Counted from the stretch's first letter, positions 8,781 through 19,216 are shown. The stretch: 64,000 nucleotides of DNA from an uncultured Collinsella sp. (GCA_900540935.1 UQHW01000008.1:1-64000); one strand, 5' to 3'. The notes: generated from the sequence alone by a model not told the origin. Program-made: numbers and translations.

Positions 8781-10895
8781 CTAGGCCTGCTCGGCGCCCG
8801 CAGTCTCCAAACCGATCAAACGGAACGGATCCGCCACGCCGCCGATCGACTTTTGGAGCTCGCGCTGGCGCTGAGAATCTTGCATCGCCTGCATCGTCAG
8901 CACACGGCGTGCCTCATCGTCGAGCGACCGGTCCTGGCGAAGCTTGGCCTGTGCGGCGCGCATGCGGCGCTTGATGGTGTAGAGTTCGAGGGTGTCGAGC
9001 ATAAACACGATGTTCGTCTCGGTGGGGTGCTTACTCGTCGACGAAATGCGCCCCGCGCTGACAAGCGACGCTGCCTCGGGACACACGGCGCGCGCCGCAT
9101 CCATGCACGCCGTGGGGTCGGTGCCCGGCGGCGTCGCGAGCACGGCCCACGCGATGGACTCGTGACGCGGATCCACCCACTCGATCGAGCAGATGCGGTC
9201 GGCATACGTGCGGAACAGGTCGGGGTAGCTCGTGAGCATCGTCAGCAGCTCGCGCTCCCCCGCCAAAGACTTTCGTTCCAGGTCGGTCAGCACGATCGGC
9301 ATCGTCGGTGCCGTAGACGCGCCCGCTGTGCCGGCAACCGGCGCCGCGCCATCCATGCCAGCCGGCACATCGATCGGCGGCACATCGTCGACGACCTCGA
9401 CCGGCGCGGCCCCGTAGGCCTCGAGCGGCACATAGTCGTACGGCTCTTCCTCGACCGTTGTGGACACCGACGGCGTCGCACCCGACGCCCAGGCACCGCG
9501 AGACGCCCCCTGCGAACCAGACGCCCGACCGCCCGCGCTGTCTGCACGCTCGGCCTGCGCCCGCTGGCGCTCGTAGTTCTGCTCGCGACGACGCTCGGCG
9601 TCCTCGCGCTTGGCAACATCGCGAAACACGCGTCCCGAGCTTGAGCGCACCGTCTCCAAATCCAAACCCAGCAGGTCGGCAATCTGGATAAAGTACGTAT
9701 CGATCATGTAGCTATCGCGCAGCGGATAGATGAGCGTCAGCGCATCCTCGAGCGCCTTGACACGACCGCCCGGCGTGGTGATGTCGCTCGACTCCTGCAG
9801 TGAGCGGTACACAAAGTCCATGAGGGGCTCGGCGGCGTCGATGCGCGCCTGCAGTGCCTCGCCCCCATGCGCGGTGATGAACTCCATGGGGTCGTTGCCG
9901 TCGGGAAGCACCACGCAGCGCAGGTCCATCGAATCCTGCTCGATAAACTGAATCGCGCGGCGAGCGGCCTTTTGACCGGCGGCGTCGCCATCGAACATAT
10001 ATACAATGCGCTTGGCAAAACGGGTGAGCGTCTTTACATGATGTTCCGTCAGCGCCGTGCCCAGCGTGGCGACGACGTTTTTGATCCCCGCCTCCCAGCA
10101 GGCGATGCAGTCGGTATATCCCTCCACCACGATGGCGGTATCCTGCGCGACGATAAACTCCTTGGCCCAGTTAAAGCCATAGAGGTTTCGCTTTTTATGG
10201 AACACGCTCGTCTCGGCAGTGTTGAGGTACTTAGGCTGGCCGTCGCCCATAATGCGCCCGCCAAAGGCGATGTTATGACCCTGCTCATCAAAAATGGGAA
10301 ACATCACGCGGTCGTAAAAACGGTCGGCAAGCTGCCCGCGCCCACGGCTCACGGCCACGTTGGCATCGATCATCTCCTGCGGGGTAAAACCCGCCTGCGA
10401 CAGATGCGACACCAGCGCGTTGCGACCCGGCGCAAAGCCCAGGCAGTAGCGGCGGCAGACATCGCCGCCTATACCGCGGCTGGCGAAGTACTCGCGCGGA
10501 CGGCTGTCCTTACCACGCATGAGCATGGTGTGGTAGAACTGGGCGGTCTCGGCGCACAGATCGTAGATGCGGGCGCGCTTGGTGCCGCGCTCGCGATAAG
10601 CGCCGGTATCGTGCAGCTCAATGCCGGCACGGTCGGCCAGGTAGCGAATCGACTCGGGAAAGCTCAAGTTCTCGCGCTTCATGATGTAAGTGAAGACGTC
10701 GCCGCCCTCGCCACAGCCAAAGCAGTGCCACACCTGCGTAGCGGGGATAATGTGGAACGACGGGGTCTTTTCGCCATGGAAGGGGCAGCAACCCCAAAAC
10801 TCATGGCCGCGGGGCTTGAGCTCAACCGTTTCCTGCACGATGGCAACCAGATCGGACGCAGCGCGTACCTGGTCTTTTTCCTCATCGCTAATCAC
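8781..10895 (-). CDS. dnaG: DNA primase
   Basis: 704 residues. The N-terminal zinc-binding domain has the CHC2 pattern (CCPFHGEKTPSFH then HCFGCGEGGD). The TOPRIM core has IVVEGYTDCIAC with catalytic Glu and MFDGDAAGQKAA with the DxD. The C-terminal helicase-interaction domain follows a variable Ala/Ser/Arg-rich linker (about residues 440-530), longer than in many primases. It synthesises RNA primers for replication. Its start overlaps the ribF stop by 8 nt. Confidence 0.96.
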   Translation of the reverse strand: MISDEEKDQVRAASDLVAIVQETVELKPRGHEFWGCCPFHGEKTPSFHIIPATQVWHCFGCGEGGDVFTYIMKRENLSFPESIRYLADRAGIELHDTGAYRERGTKRARIYDLCAETAQFYHTMLMRGKDSRPREYFASRGIGGDVCRRYCLGFAPGRNALVSHLSQAGFTPQEMIDANVAVSRGRGQLADRFYDRVMFPIFDEQGHNIAFGGRIMGDGQPKYLNTAETSVFHKKRNLYGFNWAKEFIVAQDTAIVVEGYTDCIACWEAGIKNVVATLGTALTEHHVKTLTRFAKRIVYMFDGDAAGQKAARRAIQFIEQDSMDLRCVVLPDGNDPMEFITAHGGEALQARIDAAEPLMDFVYRSLQESSDITTPGGRVKALEDALTLIYPLRDSYMIDTYFIQIADLLGLDLETVRSSSGRVFRDVAKREDAERRREQNYERQRAQAERADSAGGRASGSQGASRGAWASGATPSVSTTVEEEPYDYVPLEAYGAAPVEVVDDVPPIDVPAGMDGAAPVAGTAGASTAPTMPIVLTDLERKSLAGERELLTMLTSYPDLFRTYADRICSIEWVDPRHESIAWAVLATPPGTDPTACMDAARAVCPEAASLVSAGRISSTSKHPTETNIVFMLDTLELYTIKRRMRAAQAKLRQDRSLDDEARRVLTMQAMQDSQRQRELQKSIGGVADPFRLIGLETAGAEQA

Positions 10896-11895
10896 AGATG
10901 CTCACCCCCTGCTCACCCAAGTTATGGCGAATATCGTCAATATTACCCTCGACGGTCGCGATAAGCTCGTCCAGCGAATCGAACACGCGCGATGGGCGCA
11001 GCCAGCGCGTAAACGCCAGCGACACCGAGGCGCCGTACAGGTCGCCCGCATACCCGATCAAGTTGGCCTCGAGATGCGCCGAGGCGGCATCGTCGGCATA
11101 CGTCGGCGGCAGCCCCACGTTGACGGCAGCAGGCCATACGGTATCGTCGACCAGCACCAGGCCCTCGTAGACGCCATCGGCAGGCACCTGAATGCCCTCG
11201 GGCACCTGGATGTTTGCCGTGGGAAAACCCATGTCGGAACCCTGATGACGACCGCCAGCAACAATACCTCGCAGCATGTACGGGCGACCGAGCAGCTCGG
11301 TGGCAAGCTCAACATGTCCCTGTCCCAGCTCATGACGAATGCGGGTGGCGCAAATGGCCTCACCGCCCTCGCAAAGCAAGTCGTGCCCGTATACGTCAAC
11401 GCCGCGCTCGGCACCCCAGGCGCGCATCTCGGCAACACCAGAAGCACCGCCACGACCCAGCCTAAAGTCGCTGCCAACGCGAATCGATCGAATGTCGACC
11501 AGACGCGACACCAGCGAGAGAAAAGCAACATGGTCAAGCGCCGCAACCTCAGGCGTAAAGGGAACGGCCACCACCGCATCGACCCCAGTTTGAGCCAGGG
11601 CATGCAGACGGTCGGCCGTCGTCATCAATTTTTGAGCGGGCGAAGGGCTCACCACGACGTCCGGGTCGGGATCGAAGGTAACTACGACCGCCTTGCAGCC
11701 ATGGGCACGGGCATCACGGACAAGCGCCGCAATGAGCTCCTGGTGTCCACGGTGCACGCCATCGAACACGCCGATGGCAATCGATGCGGCACCCAGGTGC
11801 TCACACTTATCAAACACATCGGCAGTAACGATGCGAGCCTCGTCCGACTCGCCCGCGAAAAAGATACGCGCGAGCTCGCGAGCGGACAACATCAT
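10888..11895 (-). CDS. ribF: Bifunctional riboflavin kinase/FAD synthetase
   Basis: 335 residues. The N-terminal nucleotidyltransferase (FAD synthetase) domain shows IGVFDGVHRGHQELI with the GxHxGH-type motif. The C-terminal riboflavin kinase domain has VAGGRHQGSDMGFPTANIQV (GxPTAN) and LEANLIGYAGDLYG. It converts riboflavin to FMN and FAD. Its start overlaps truB by 4 nt (ATGA), and truB-ribF is a common order behind infB-rbfA. Confidence 0.94.
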   Translation of the reverse strand: MMLSARELARIFFAGESDEARIVTADVFDKCEHLGAASIAIGVFDGVHRGHQELIAALVRDARAHGCKAVVVTFDPDPDVVVSPSPAQKLMTTADRLHALAQTGVDAVVAVPFTPEVAALDHVAFLSLVSRLVDIRSIRVGSDFRLGRGGASGVAEMRAWGAERGVDVYGHDLLCEGGEAICATRIRHELGQGHVELATELLGRPYMLRGIVAGGRHQGSDMGFPTANIQVPEGIQVPADGVYEGLVLVDDTVWPAAVNVGLPPTYADDAASAHLEANLIGYAGDLYGASVSLAFTRWLRPSRVFDSLDELIATVEGNIDDIRHNLGEQGVSICD

Positions 11896-12824
11896 CGAAC
11901 ACCGCCGATTGCCTGCGGAAACACGTGCTCCATGACAAAGCGGCCACCCTCAATGCGGGCGAGCGCCTTGAGTCCCCCATCGAGCACCAGCGCAAACGGC
12001 GCCTTCGAGGCATCGAAATCGGCAAGCGCACGCTCAACGGGAATGCGTCGGCCGCAGAGAAGGTCGTCGGCAAGATTGCCCGGCAAGTCAACACGTGTGG
12101 CGCCCAGGGCCGCAATGGGATCCAGGGCAAAGCCAGCCGCGAACTCGGGAGAAAGCTCCTCGACCGCATGACAGGCGCCAATGGAAACAACACCGGAGGC
12201 CGTGCGGCGCAGCGCGGAAATATGCGCGGCGCTATCGCAAGCGCGGCCCAGGTCGCGAGCGAGCGCACGGATATAGGTGCCCTTGCTCACCGAGAACGCC
12301 ACGGTCCACACACACGTATCACCTTCGCCGCCCACGGCGATCAGGTCGGCGGCATAGACCTCGACGGGGCGCGGAGGTAGGTCCACCGCATTGCCCTCGC
12401 GAGCAGACTTGTAGGCGCGAACGCCATTGACCGAGATAGCAGAAAACGCCGGCGGCACCTGCATCTGCGGGCCCAGCATGGCGGCCAAGCGCTCACGAGC
12501 ATAGGCAGGATCGCGGAGCTCGTTGGCAACAGCCACCGTGCGGACCGCCTCGCCCTCCGCATCATCGGTATTGGTCTCGGCGCCAAACGAAATATCGGCA
12601 ACGTAGCTTTTGGTATCGAGCGTGAGCATGCCCAGCAGACGGGTGGCCTGGCCCACACCCACCACCATGACGCCAGATGCCATGGGGTCGAGCGTGCCGG
12701 CATGGCCGACGCGCCGCTCATGGAGGGCGCGTCGGCATTGCGAGACCACATCGTGGGACGTGCAGCCCACCGGCTTATCGACGGCGAGCAGCATATTCAA
12801 TTGAGAAGGCGTTCGACGAGCCAT
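11892..12824 (-). CDS. truB: tRNA pseudouridine55 synthase
   Basis: 310 residues. LLAVDKPVGCTSHDVV at the N-terminus and the catalytic-Asp motif GHAGTLDPMASGVMVV are diagnostic, with YVADISFG and GTYIRALARDLG downstream. It makes the universal pseudouridine 55 in the tRNA T-loop. It is coupled to ribF by a 4-nt overlap and follows the DHH phosphoesterase gene by 15 bp. Confidence 0.95.
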   Translation of the reverse strand: MARRTPSQLNMLLAVDKPVGCTSHDVVSQCRRALHERRVGHAGTLDPMASGVMVVGVGQATRLLGMLTLDTKSYVADISFGAETNTDDAEGEAVRTVAVANELRDPAYARERLAAMLGPQMQVPPAFSAISVNGVRAYKSAREGNAVDLPPRPVEVYAADLIAVGGEGDTCVWTVAFSVSKGTYIRALARDLGRACDSAAHISALRRTASGVVSIGACHAVEELSPEFAAGFALDPIAALGATRVDLPGNLADDLLCGRRIPVERALADFDASKAPFALVLDGGLKALARIEGGRFVMEHVFPQAIGGVR

Positions 12825-12839
12825 GTACCATCCAATAAG

Positions 12840-13883
12840 TTAGAGCTCGACGGTCACCGAAGCGGGATCCTCCCCCACCAGCTCGGCCAGCATGGGAAGT
12901 GCCACGGCGAGCGTCTCGCGAATTGTTCCGTTGTTGGAAAAGCCGGCGGCGGCATGATGCCCGCCACCGCCAAAGTTGGCAGCAATCTCGGACACATTGA
13001 GGTCGCCCTTGGAGCGCAGGTTGCCGCGCACCCTGGTATCGCCCTCAATGCCCTTCAGGAACAGGCAGACCTCCACGCCCATCACCGAGCGCACCACGTC
13101 AACCAGGCCGTCGCACTCATCCGAGGTGACACCGCAAGCCTCAAGGTCACTCTGGTACGCGTAGCTATACGCGACACGCCCGTGGGCCACCGTCTTGATG
13201 CGGCCCATAACGATGGACTTGAGGTGCAAAAACTCAACGCGCATGCTCTGGTATACCTCGAGCGCAACGCGCGCCGGATCGGCACCGTGGGCAACCAGAC
13301 GCGAGGCCGCATGGAACGCGGCGGCATCGGCGTTTTGGTACTGGAAACGGCCGGTATCGGTAACCAAGCCGCACAGTAGGCAGGTCGCAACGCCATCACG
13401 TGCGACAATGCCACAATTGTCCAAGAAACGGTCGATGATCATAGCGCAGGCTGCAGTTTCGACGCGCCTCAGGCTGAGCTCGGCAAACTCCTCGCGCGCC
13501 GGATGGTGGTCGAAACACACCACATGCGCCGAGCGGCGAAGCACCGCGGCGGAGTTATTGAGACGCTCGACGACCGGCACGTCCACCGAGATGAACAGGT
13601 CAGGATTGCCGGTGTACGAAGATGCCGGCACCAGGCGATCGGAGCCTTCCATAAAGCGGTAGATGCGCGGAACCGGGTCATCGTCTGCCAGCAGCAGCGC
13701 AATGTCCTTGTTGGGGAAAAACTTCATGAGCGAAAGGCCCAGACCCAATACGGAGCCCAAGGCATCGCCATCGGGAGAAGTATGTCCCGAAATCGCAATG
13801 GAGGACGCACCCTCGATGAGCTCGAGGATGCGTCGCTGAATATCTGCAGACTCGCACGAGGCGAGGTCGGCGGAATTAGTCAT
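12840..13883 (-). CDS. DHH-family phosphoesterase, NrnA-like oligoribonuclease/pAp phosphatase
   Basis: 347 residues. The DHH domain has SGHTSPDGDALGS (motif I), DVP in motif II and VCFDHHPAREEF (motif III, DHH). The C-terminal DHHA1 domain ends with FGGGGHHAAAGF. Family members degrade nanoRNAs and dephosphorylate 3'-phosphoadenosine 5'-phosphate; NrnA-type is likely from the rbfA-nrnA-truB context. The start overlaps the rbfA stop by 8 nt. Confidence 0.9.
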   Translation of the reverse strand: MTNSADLASCESADIQRRILELIEGASSIAISGHTSPDGDALGSVLGLGLSLMKFFPNKDIALLLADDDPVPRIYRFMEGSDRLVPASSYTGNPDLFISVDVPVVERLNNSAAVLRRSAHVVCFDHHPAREEFAELSLRRVETAACAMIIDRFLDNCGIVARDGVATCLLCGLVTDTGRFQYQNADAAAFHAASRLVAHGADPARVALEVYQSMRVEFLHLKSIVMGRIKTVAHGRVAYSYAYQSDLEACGVTSDECDGLVDVVRSVMGVEVCLFLKGIEGDTRVRGNLRSKGDLNVSEIAANFGGGGHHAAAGFSNNGTIRETLAVALPMLAELVGEDPASVTVEL

Positions 13884-14286
13884 CTAAAGCTGCCTCCTGG
13901 GCGGCATCCGCTATCGGATAGCCGTCCTCGTCCTTTTCGATCGCAAGCGTGGCGGGAACGTTTTCCAGCGCACGCGTGATGCGCTCGGCCTCATCGGTCG
14001 AGCGATCGATGCGAAAATCGAGCTCGGGCGTGACACGCCAATCGAGCGAGCGAGCCAACAGGCTGCGAATACGGCCCTTGGCGCTTGCGAGCGCCTCCAT
14101 GACCTCGTCGTAGCGGCTCGCATCGCACGACACGTACACGCGCGCGAACGAACGGTCCACCGCGACCTCGACCGCAGTCAAAGTAACCAGGTCGAGACGC
14201 GGATCGGAAACCTCAAAGAGCAGGATATAACCGAGCTTCTCGCGAAGCTGCTCGCCCAGACGGCGGGTTGCCTGCGTTTGCTTCAT
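13876..14286 (-). CDS. rbfA: Ribosome-binding factor A
   Basis: 136 residues from the ATG at 14286, 11 bp after infB. It has the RbfA pattern: RRLGEQLREKLGYILLFEVSDPRLDLVTLTAVEV, then DRSFARVYVS and IRSLLARSLDWRVTPELDF in pieces. It is a 30S maturation and cold-shock factor. Its C-terminal tail is acidic and Ala-rich. It is flanked by infB and nrnA in the standard order. Confidence 0.94.
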   Translation of the reverse strand: MKQTQATRRLGEQLREKLGYILLFEVSDPRLDLVTLTAVEVAVDRSFARVYVSCDASRYDEVMEALASAKGRIRSLLARSLDWRVTPELDFRIDRSTDEAERITRALENVPATLAIEKDEDGYPIADAAQEAALDD

Positions 14287-14297
14287 AGCGCTACCCC

Positions 14298-17012
14298 CTA
14301 CTCGGTACGGGCAACCTGGTCGATGCGGTAACCCTCGATCTGGTCGCCGGGCTTGATGTCCTGGAAGTTCTCCAGACCAATGCCGCCCTCGGAACCGCTC
14401 TTGAGGCTCTTGGCCTCGTCCTTGTAGTGGCGCATCGAGGCGATCTTGCCGTTGAAGACCACGATGCCGTCGCGCACCAGGCGCACGGAATCGGTCGCGG
14501 CGATCTCGCCCTCCTCGACGCGGACACCGGCGGCGATACCGACTTTGGGCACCTTGAAGGTGTCCAGGACGGTCGCAGCACCCGTGGAGACCTCGACCTC
14601 GGTGGGCTTGAGCATGCCGATACGGGCGGCGTCGAGCTCCTCGAGGCACTTGTAGATGACGTCGTAGCAACGGATCTCGACGCCCTCACGCTCGGCGGCG
14701 GAGCGGGCCTTACCGTCGGGACGGACGCCAAAGCCGATGATGATGGCGTTGGAGGCGTCGGCCAGGACGACGTCGGTCTCGTTGATGGCGCCAACGGCAG
14801 AGTGGATCGTGTTGATGCGAACCTCGGACTGATCCATCTTGTCGAGCGAGTCCTGAAGGGCCTCGATGGAGCCCTGGACGTCGGCCTTGATGATCAGGTT
14901 GAGCTCCTTGACCTCGGCGTCGGCGATGGTCTCGAAGAGGTTCTCGAGCGTGACGTGCTTGACGCGGCTCTGCTCCTCGATACGGGCCTTGAGCGAACGC
15001 TCGTCGGCAAGGGCGCGAGCCTCGCGCTCGTCCTCGAACACGCGGAACTCGTCACCGGCGTTGGGCACGGACTGCAGGCCCAAAATCTCGACGGCGTCGG
15101 AGGGACCGGCCTCGGTGACGGCGCGACCCTTGGGGTCGAGCATAGCACGGACGCGGCCATAGGTAAGGCCGGCGACCAGCGTATCGCCCACGTGCAGGGT
15201 GCCGCGGGTCACGAGCACGGTAGCGACCGAGCCGCGGCCCTTGTCGAGCTTGGCCTCGAGGACATTGCCGGAGGCAAAGGTGTCCGGGTTGGCCTTAAGC
15301 TCGAGCACGTCAGCCTGGAGCAGCACGGTCTCCAGAAGGTCATCGATACCGATCTTCTGCTTGGCCGAGATGTTGACGAACATGTTCTGTCCGCCCCACT
15401 CCTCGGGGATGACGCCGTACTCGGTGAGTTCCTGACGCACACGGTCGGGGTTGGCACCGGGCTTATCAATCTTGTTGACGGCAACGACGATGGGTACGCC
15501 GGCGGCCTTGGCGTGGTTGATCGACTCGACCGTCTGGGGCATGACGCCGTCATCGGCGGCGACGATCAGGATGACGATGTCGGTCACCTTGGCGCCACGC
15601 GCACGCATGGCCGTAAAGGTGGCGTGACCCGGGGTATCAATAAAGGTTATCTTGCGGTCGTTGATCATGACCTGCGAAGCGCCGATGGCCTGCGTAATGC
15701 CGCCCGCCTCGCCGGCAGCGACGCCGGTGTGACGGATGGCGTCGAGCAGCGACGTCTTGCCGTGGTCGACGTGACCCATGACGGTGACGACCGGGGCGCG
15801 CGGCTTAAGGTCGGCGGGATCGTCGTAGAACGAGAAGGTGTTCTCCTCCTCGGGGGTGATGATCTTGATCTGACGGCCCAGGTCGTCGGCGACGAGCTCG
15901 ACGAGGTCGTCGGACATGGACTGCGTCATGGTAAGCGGCGTACCCAGCAGGAACAGGCGCTTGATGATGTCGTTGGCCGGAACGTCGAGCGCCTCGGCAA
16001 GCTCCTGGACGGTAACGCCCTGGGAGACCTTGATGGCGTCGAGGTCCTCGGGGTTCACGCCCTGGGCCAGCGCCTCCTCTATCTTGCGCTCCTCCTGAGC
16101 CTTGGCAGCCTCGCGCTCGCGCTTCTCCTTGCGCTTCTTGCGGCGACCGGTGGACTCGCGAGAGGCCTCCTCGACGGCAGCACGAGCCTCCTCGAGCACC
16201 TTCTCGCGGCTGTACTCCTCGGCCTCGCGAGCCATGCGGCTGTAGTGGTCCTCTTCGTTGTTGTGACCGCCCTTGCGCTTCTTGCCCTTGCCCTGCTTGT
16301 CGGGGTTGGGGAAATCCATGCCGGCAGCGACGTTGTTGCTGGCGTTGGTGCGATGGCTGTGCGGACGGCTCTCGGAGGCGTTGCGCTCGGAGTTGTTGTC
16401 CGAGGCGTTGCGATCGTTACGACGGCCACCGCGGCGGTCGTTGTTGCCGCCACGACGGTTACCGCGCTCGGCGGCGCGCTCGGCCTTGGCCTTGTCCTCG
16501 GCGTCCTTCTTCTCCTTGAGCACGGTCTCCTGTGCGGCGATCTGGTCGAGCAGAGAACGGAAGCGCGAACCGGAGTCGGAAGCGGGAACGGCGCGGCGCT
16601 GGGCCTCGCGGGCAGCCTCCTCCTTCTCGCGGGCAAGGCGCTCCTGCTCGGCCTTCTTCTTGGCCTCGGCCTCGGCGCGAGCAGCCTCCTCGGCAGCCTG
16701 GGCTGCGGCAAACTGGCGGCGCTCCTCCTCGCGGGCCTTCTCGGCGGCGATGCGCTCGCGCTCGGCCTCGGCGGCGCGTGCGGCCTCCTCGGCGGCAGCC
16801 GCCTGCTCCTCGGCCTGCTTGGCGGCCTCGACTTCCTTGGCGCGGGCCTCGATCACCGAGGCGAGCTGCTTACGAACCATGGCGACATAGGCGTCCTCCA
16901 AGGTGGAGGAAGCGGACTTAGCGGGAATCTTCATATCGGCGAGATGACCCATCAGTTCCTTGGAGGTCATGCCGAACTCTTTGGCCAGGGTGGACACACG
17001 GACTTTTGCCAT
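14298..17012 (-). CDS. infB: Translation initiation factor IF-2
   Basis: 904 residues. It starts with the IF2-N fold [20 protein letters not shown], followed by about 270 residues of Ala/Glu/Arg-rich coiled coil and Asn/Arg-rich linker. The G domain has [19 protein letters not shown] (G1), DTPGHATF (G3) and NKID (G4), and domains II-IV follow. It is a GTPase that places fMet-tRNA on the 30S subunit. The extended charged linker is typical of actinobacterial IF-2. Confidence 0.97.
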   Translation of the reverse strand: MAKVRVSTLAKEFGMTSKELMGHLADMKIPAKSASSTLEDAYVAMVRKQLASVIEARAKEVEAAKQAEEQAAAAEEAARAAEAERERIAAEKAREEERRQFAAAQAAEEAARAEAEAKKKAEQERLAREKEEAAREAQRRAVPASDSGSRFRSLLDQIAAQETVLKEKKDAEDKAKAERAAERGNRRGGNNDRRGGRRNDRNASDNNSERNASESRPHSHRTNASNNVAAGMDFPNPDKQGKGKKRKGGHNNEEDHYSRMAREAEEYSREKVLEEARAAVEEASRESTGRRKKRKEKREREAAKAQEERKIEEALAQGVNPEDLDAIKVSQGVTVQELAEALDVPANDIIKRLFLLGTPLTMTQSMSDDLVELVADDLGRQIKIITPEEENTFSFYDDPADLKPRAPVVTVMGHVDHGKTSLLDAIRHTGVAAGEAGGITQAIGASQVMINDRKITFIDTPGHATFTAMRARGAKVTDIVILIVAADDGVMPQTVESINHAKAAGVPIVVAVNKIDKPGANPDRVRQELTEYGVIPEEWGGQNMFVNISAKQKIGIDDLLETVLLQADVLELKANPDTFASGNVLEAKLDKGRGSVATVLVTRGTLHVGDTLVAGLTYGRVRAMLDPKGRAVTEAGPSDAVEILGLQSVPNAGDEFRVFEDEREARALADERSLKARIEEQSRVKHVTLENLFETIADAEVKELNLIIKADVQGSIEALQDSLDKMDQSEVRINTIHSAVGAINETDVVLADASNAIIIGFGVRPDGKARSAAEREGVEIRCYDVIYKCLEELDAARIGMLKPTEVEVSTGAATVLDTFKVPKVGIAAGVRVEEGEIAATDSVRLVRDGIVVFNGKIASMRHYKDEAKSLKSGSEGGIGLENFQDIKPGDQIEGYRIDQVARTE

Positions 17013-17072
17013 ATGACTTCACCTACCCTTTCTGGCACCTTGGGTGCCTAGAGACTGAACGAGCGTGGGAGA

Positions 17073-17095
17073 CGCGCCGGGACCCGCCCGGCGCG
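17073..17095 (-). other. GC-rich hairpin between nusA and infB
   Basis: Perfect 9-bp stem CGCGCCGGG/CCCGGCGCG with a 5-nt loop in the 91-bp nusA-infB gap. There is no U tract, so it is more likely a processing or pausing structure than a terminator. In many bacteria rnpM (ylxR) and ylxQ sit in this gap; neither is present here. Confidence 0.45.
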
Positions 17096-17103
17096 ACCGC
17101 GCG

Positions 17104-18351
17104 CTAGATCAGGTCCTCCGCATCATCGAAGGCGTCGGTGTCATGGACACCGCAGAAACGGGAGCCGGGACGAGCCTGGTTGCGGCACTGGATGCCGTCC
17201 TCGGACACATACTCGCAGCGGCGGACGTCCTCGTCCTCCTCGTCACCGATCAGGTCGGCGGCGGGCTCCTCGTGAACGGGAACGTTCTTGAGGATGTCGG
17301 CGGCAAGCGTCTCGGACTTGATGTCAATGTGCCAACCGGTCAGGCGCGCGGCGAGGCGGGCGTTCTGGCCCTCCTTGCCGATGGCGAGGGACAGCTGGTC
17401 GTCGGGCACGATGACGCCGGCGTAGGCCTTCTCCTCGTCAATGAGGACGCGGGTGACCTTAGCGGGCGACAGGGCGTTAGCGACGTAGACGGAAGGATCG
17501 GCATCCCACAGGATGACGTCGACGCGCTCGCCGCGGAGCTCGCCAACGACAGCGCGAACACGGCTGCCCTTGGGGCCGACGCAGGCGCCCACGGGATCCA
17601 AACGGTCGTCGAGCGAGTGGACGGCGACCTTGGAGCGCTGGCCGGGCTCGCGCGCGATCGACTTGATCTGGACGGTGCCTTCATAGATCTCGGGCACCTC
17701 CTGCTCAAACAGACGACGCATGAGCTCGGGGTGGGTACGGGAGATGACAATCGGCGGACGGCTGTGCTCGCCACGAACCGGCTGCAGGTTGGAGTTGGGG
17801 TCGCGAACGTCGATGATCACGGCCTTGATATGCTGGTTATGCAGGTAGCGCTCGCCCATCGGACGCTCGTTGCGCTCGTTCTCGTAACGGCGCTGGTCGA
17901 AGTGCGGAAGCTCGGCCTCGACGCCCTCGCGGATCTTGACGATCGTGAAGTCGGGCGTGGACTGCAGCACGGTGCCGCTGATGAGGTCACCGATGCGTCC
18001 GGAGAACTCCTCGTAGATCTGCTCGCGGGCGGAGTTACGCACGATGGCGTTGATCTCGGCCTTGGCGTGCTGGGCGGCGATGCGGCTCGTGTTCTTGGGG
18101 GTGACGTCGATCTCCTCGAACTCGGTGAAGTTGCCCTCCTCGTCCATGGAATCGTCGATCGGCTCCAGGCGGTAGACGTAGATCTTGCCGGTGGTGCGGT
18201 CGATGGTCACCTTGGCGCCCCACTCAAGATGCAGGATCTCGGCATAGCTCTTGGCGAGCGACTGCTCCAGGCGGTCGATCAGGTAGAGCTGGTCGATGTG
18301 CTTCTCCTGGCAAAGCTCCATCAGGGCGGACATCATGTCGGATGCTGCCAT
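17104..18351 (-). CDS. nusA: Transcription elongation/termination factor NusA
   Basis: 415 residues. The N-terminal polymerase-binding domain starts near [20 protein letters not shown], followed by an S1 domain (about 130-200) and KH domains with [21 protein letters not shown] and [19 protein letters not shown]. It modulates pausing and termination. The unusual part is the last 40 residues, with Cys379, Cys389, Cys400 and His403 in a C-x9-C-x10-C-x2-H array, a possible zinc-binding knuckle. The start is one base after the rimP stop. Confidence 0.95.
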   Translation of the reverse strand: MAASDMMSALMELCQEKHIDQLYLIDRLEQSLAKSYAEILHLEWGAKVTIDRTTGKIYVYRLEPIDDSMDEEGNFTEFEEIDVTPKNTSRIAAQHAKAEINAIVRNSAREQIYEEFSGRIGDLISGTVLQSTPDFTIVKIREGVEAELPHFDQRRYENERNERPMGERYLHNQHIKAVIIDVRDPNSNLQPVRGEHSRPPIVISRTHPELMRRLFEQEVPEIYEGTVQIKSIAREPGQRSKVAVHSLDDRLDPVGACVGPKGSRVRAVVGELRGERVDVILWDADPSVYVANALSPAKVTRVLIDEEKAYAGVIVPDDQLSLAIGKEGQNARLAARLTGWHIDIKSETLAADILKNVPVHEEPAADLIGDEEDEDVRRCEYVSEDGIQCRNQARPGSRFCGVHDTDAFDDAEDLI

Positions 18352-18352
18352 C

Positions 18353-18847
18353 TTACTTTCCTTCCTTCGCGGGCTTGAAGTCGTAGGTGGGCTTCAACTT
18401 GCACTTTTTAACATCAGAAAAATCGAGGGTAACGGACTCGCCGTCCTCGAGCTCGAGGGTCACGTTCGTCTCGGTAGCGGCGGCAATCTTGCCGGCGTAC
18501 TTGCGACGGCCCTCGGTGGCGGTGGAGGTGAGCTCACAGTTTTCGCCCACAAAGCGGGCAAAGTCACTCGGGCGGCGCAGCGGGCGCGCCATACCCGGGC
18601 TCGACACCTCGAGCGTATAGCTCGAAGAGATGGGGTCGAGCTCCTCAATCACATCGCCGACCCACTTGGTGTTGGCCGTGACGTCGTTGAGCGACAGGCT
18701 CTGACCCTCGGCACCCTCGATACGCACGCGCACGCAGGGGGCCTTGGTGGCACCCACGAGCTCGACGTCGACGATGTCGACATCGTGCTGGGGAGCGACG
18801 GCCTCGAGCGCGTCGATGATCGCCTGCTCAGTCTTGGTCTTGACCAT
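18353..18847 (-). CDS. rimP: Ribosome maturation factor RimP
   Basis: 164 residues from the ATG at 18847, which has GGAGG 7 nt upstream; longer in-frame extension is open but would cross the presumed promoter. RimP features are VDIVDVELVGA, LEVSSPGMARPLRRPSDFARFVG and the C-terminal LDFSDVKKCKLKP. It assists 30S assembly. It heads the rimP-nusA-infB-rbfA-nrnA-truB-ribF operon. Confidence 0.92.
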   Translation of the reverse strand: MVKTKTEQAIIDALEAVAPQHDVDIVDVELVGATKAPCVRVRIEGAEGQSLSLNDVTANTKWVGDVIEELDPISSSYTLEVSSPGMARPLRRPSDFARFVGENCELTSTATEGRRKYAGKIAAATETNVTLELEDGESVTLDFSDVKKCKLKPTYDFKPAKEGK

Positions 18848-18867
18848 TGCGGCACCTCCATCCATAC

Positions 18868-18900
18868 AAAAAAGAAGCGGGGCCGAAACCCCACTTCTTT
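18868..18900 (-). terminator. Terminator-like hairpin in the rimP leader (candidate attenuator)
   Basis: 12-bp stem AAAGAAGTGGGG/CCCCGCTTCTTT (one G-U) with a 6-nt loop followed by U-rich sequence on the minus strand. It lies between the predicted promoter at 18926-18954 and the rimP ribosome site. No minus-strand gene precedes it, so it would act on this operon's own transcript. Confidence 0.65.
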
Positions 18901-18925
18901 CAATTACAACTTCATTTGCAAGCAA

Positions 18926-18954
18926 ACTATACCAATAGCTGCGGAAACGTGCAA
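18926..18954 (-). promoter_or_regulatory. Predicted sigma-70 promoter for the rimP-nusA-infB operon
   Basis: On the minus strand TTGCAC (18954-18949) and TATAGT (18931-18926) are separated by exactly 17 bp, close to consensus. Transcription would start near 18919, giving a leader of about 70 nt that contains the hairpin. The rest of 18960-19200 shows no gene or other signal. Confidence 0.7.
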
Positions 18955-19216
18955 GCACAGTACGAATCTGCAGGTCAGCGTGCGCACAGCTTCTCCACAA
19001 GAATAGGACAATTGGCCGAAGAGCCCCATGCGACGCGCCCTCAACAGCCCCAAAACGGGCCATGCGTCCCAATCCACAGGCCCGTTCGGACCCCAAGGGC
19101 ATTCCTCCCCGAGCCCTTATCGATCAGACTTACGCTAAGGGACATTCTGCAACAATCCGGCTAGCAAGTCGCACAACGACAAACCTTTTCAAATCCTGTA
19201 CGGCAAGGAGGTACCC

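Noticed and set aside
14427..17051. An 874-codon plus-strand frame opposite infB
   Set aside because: It mirrors the GC-rich IF-2 gene; product is Leu/Gly/Asp-rich with no family and no ribosome site.
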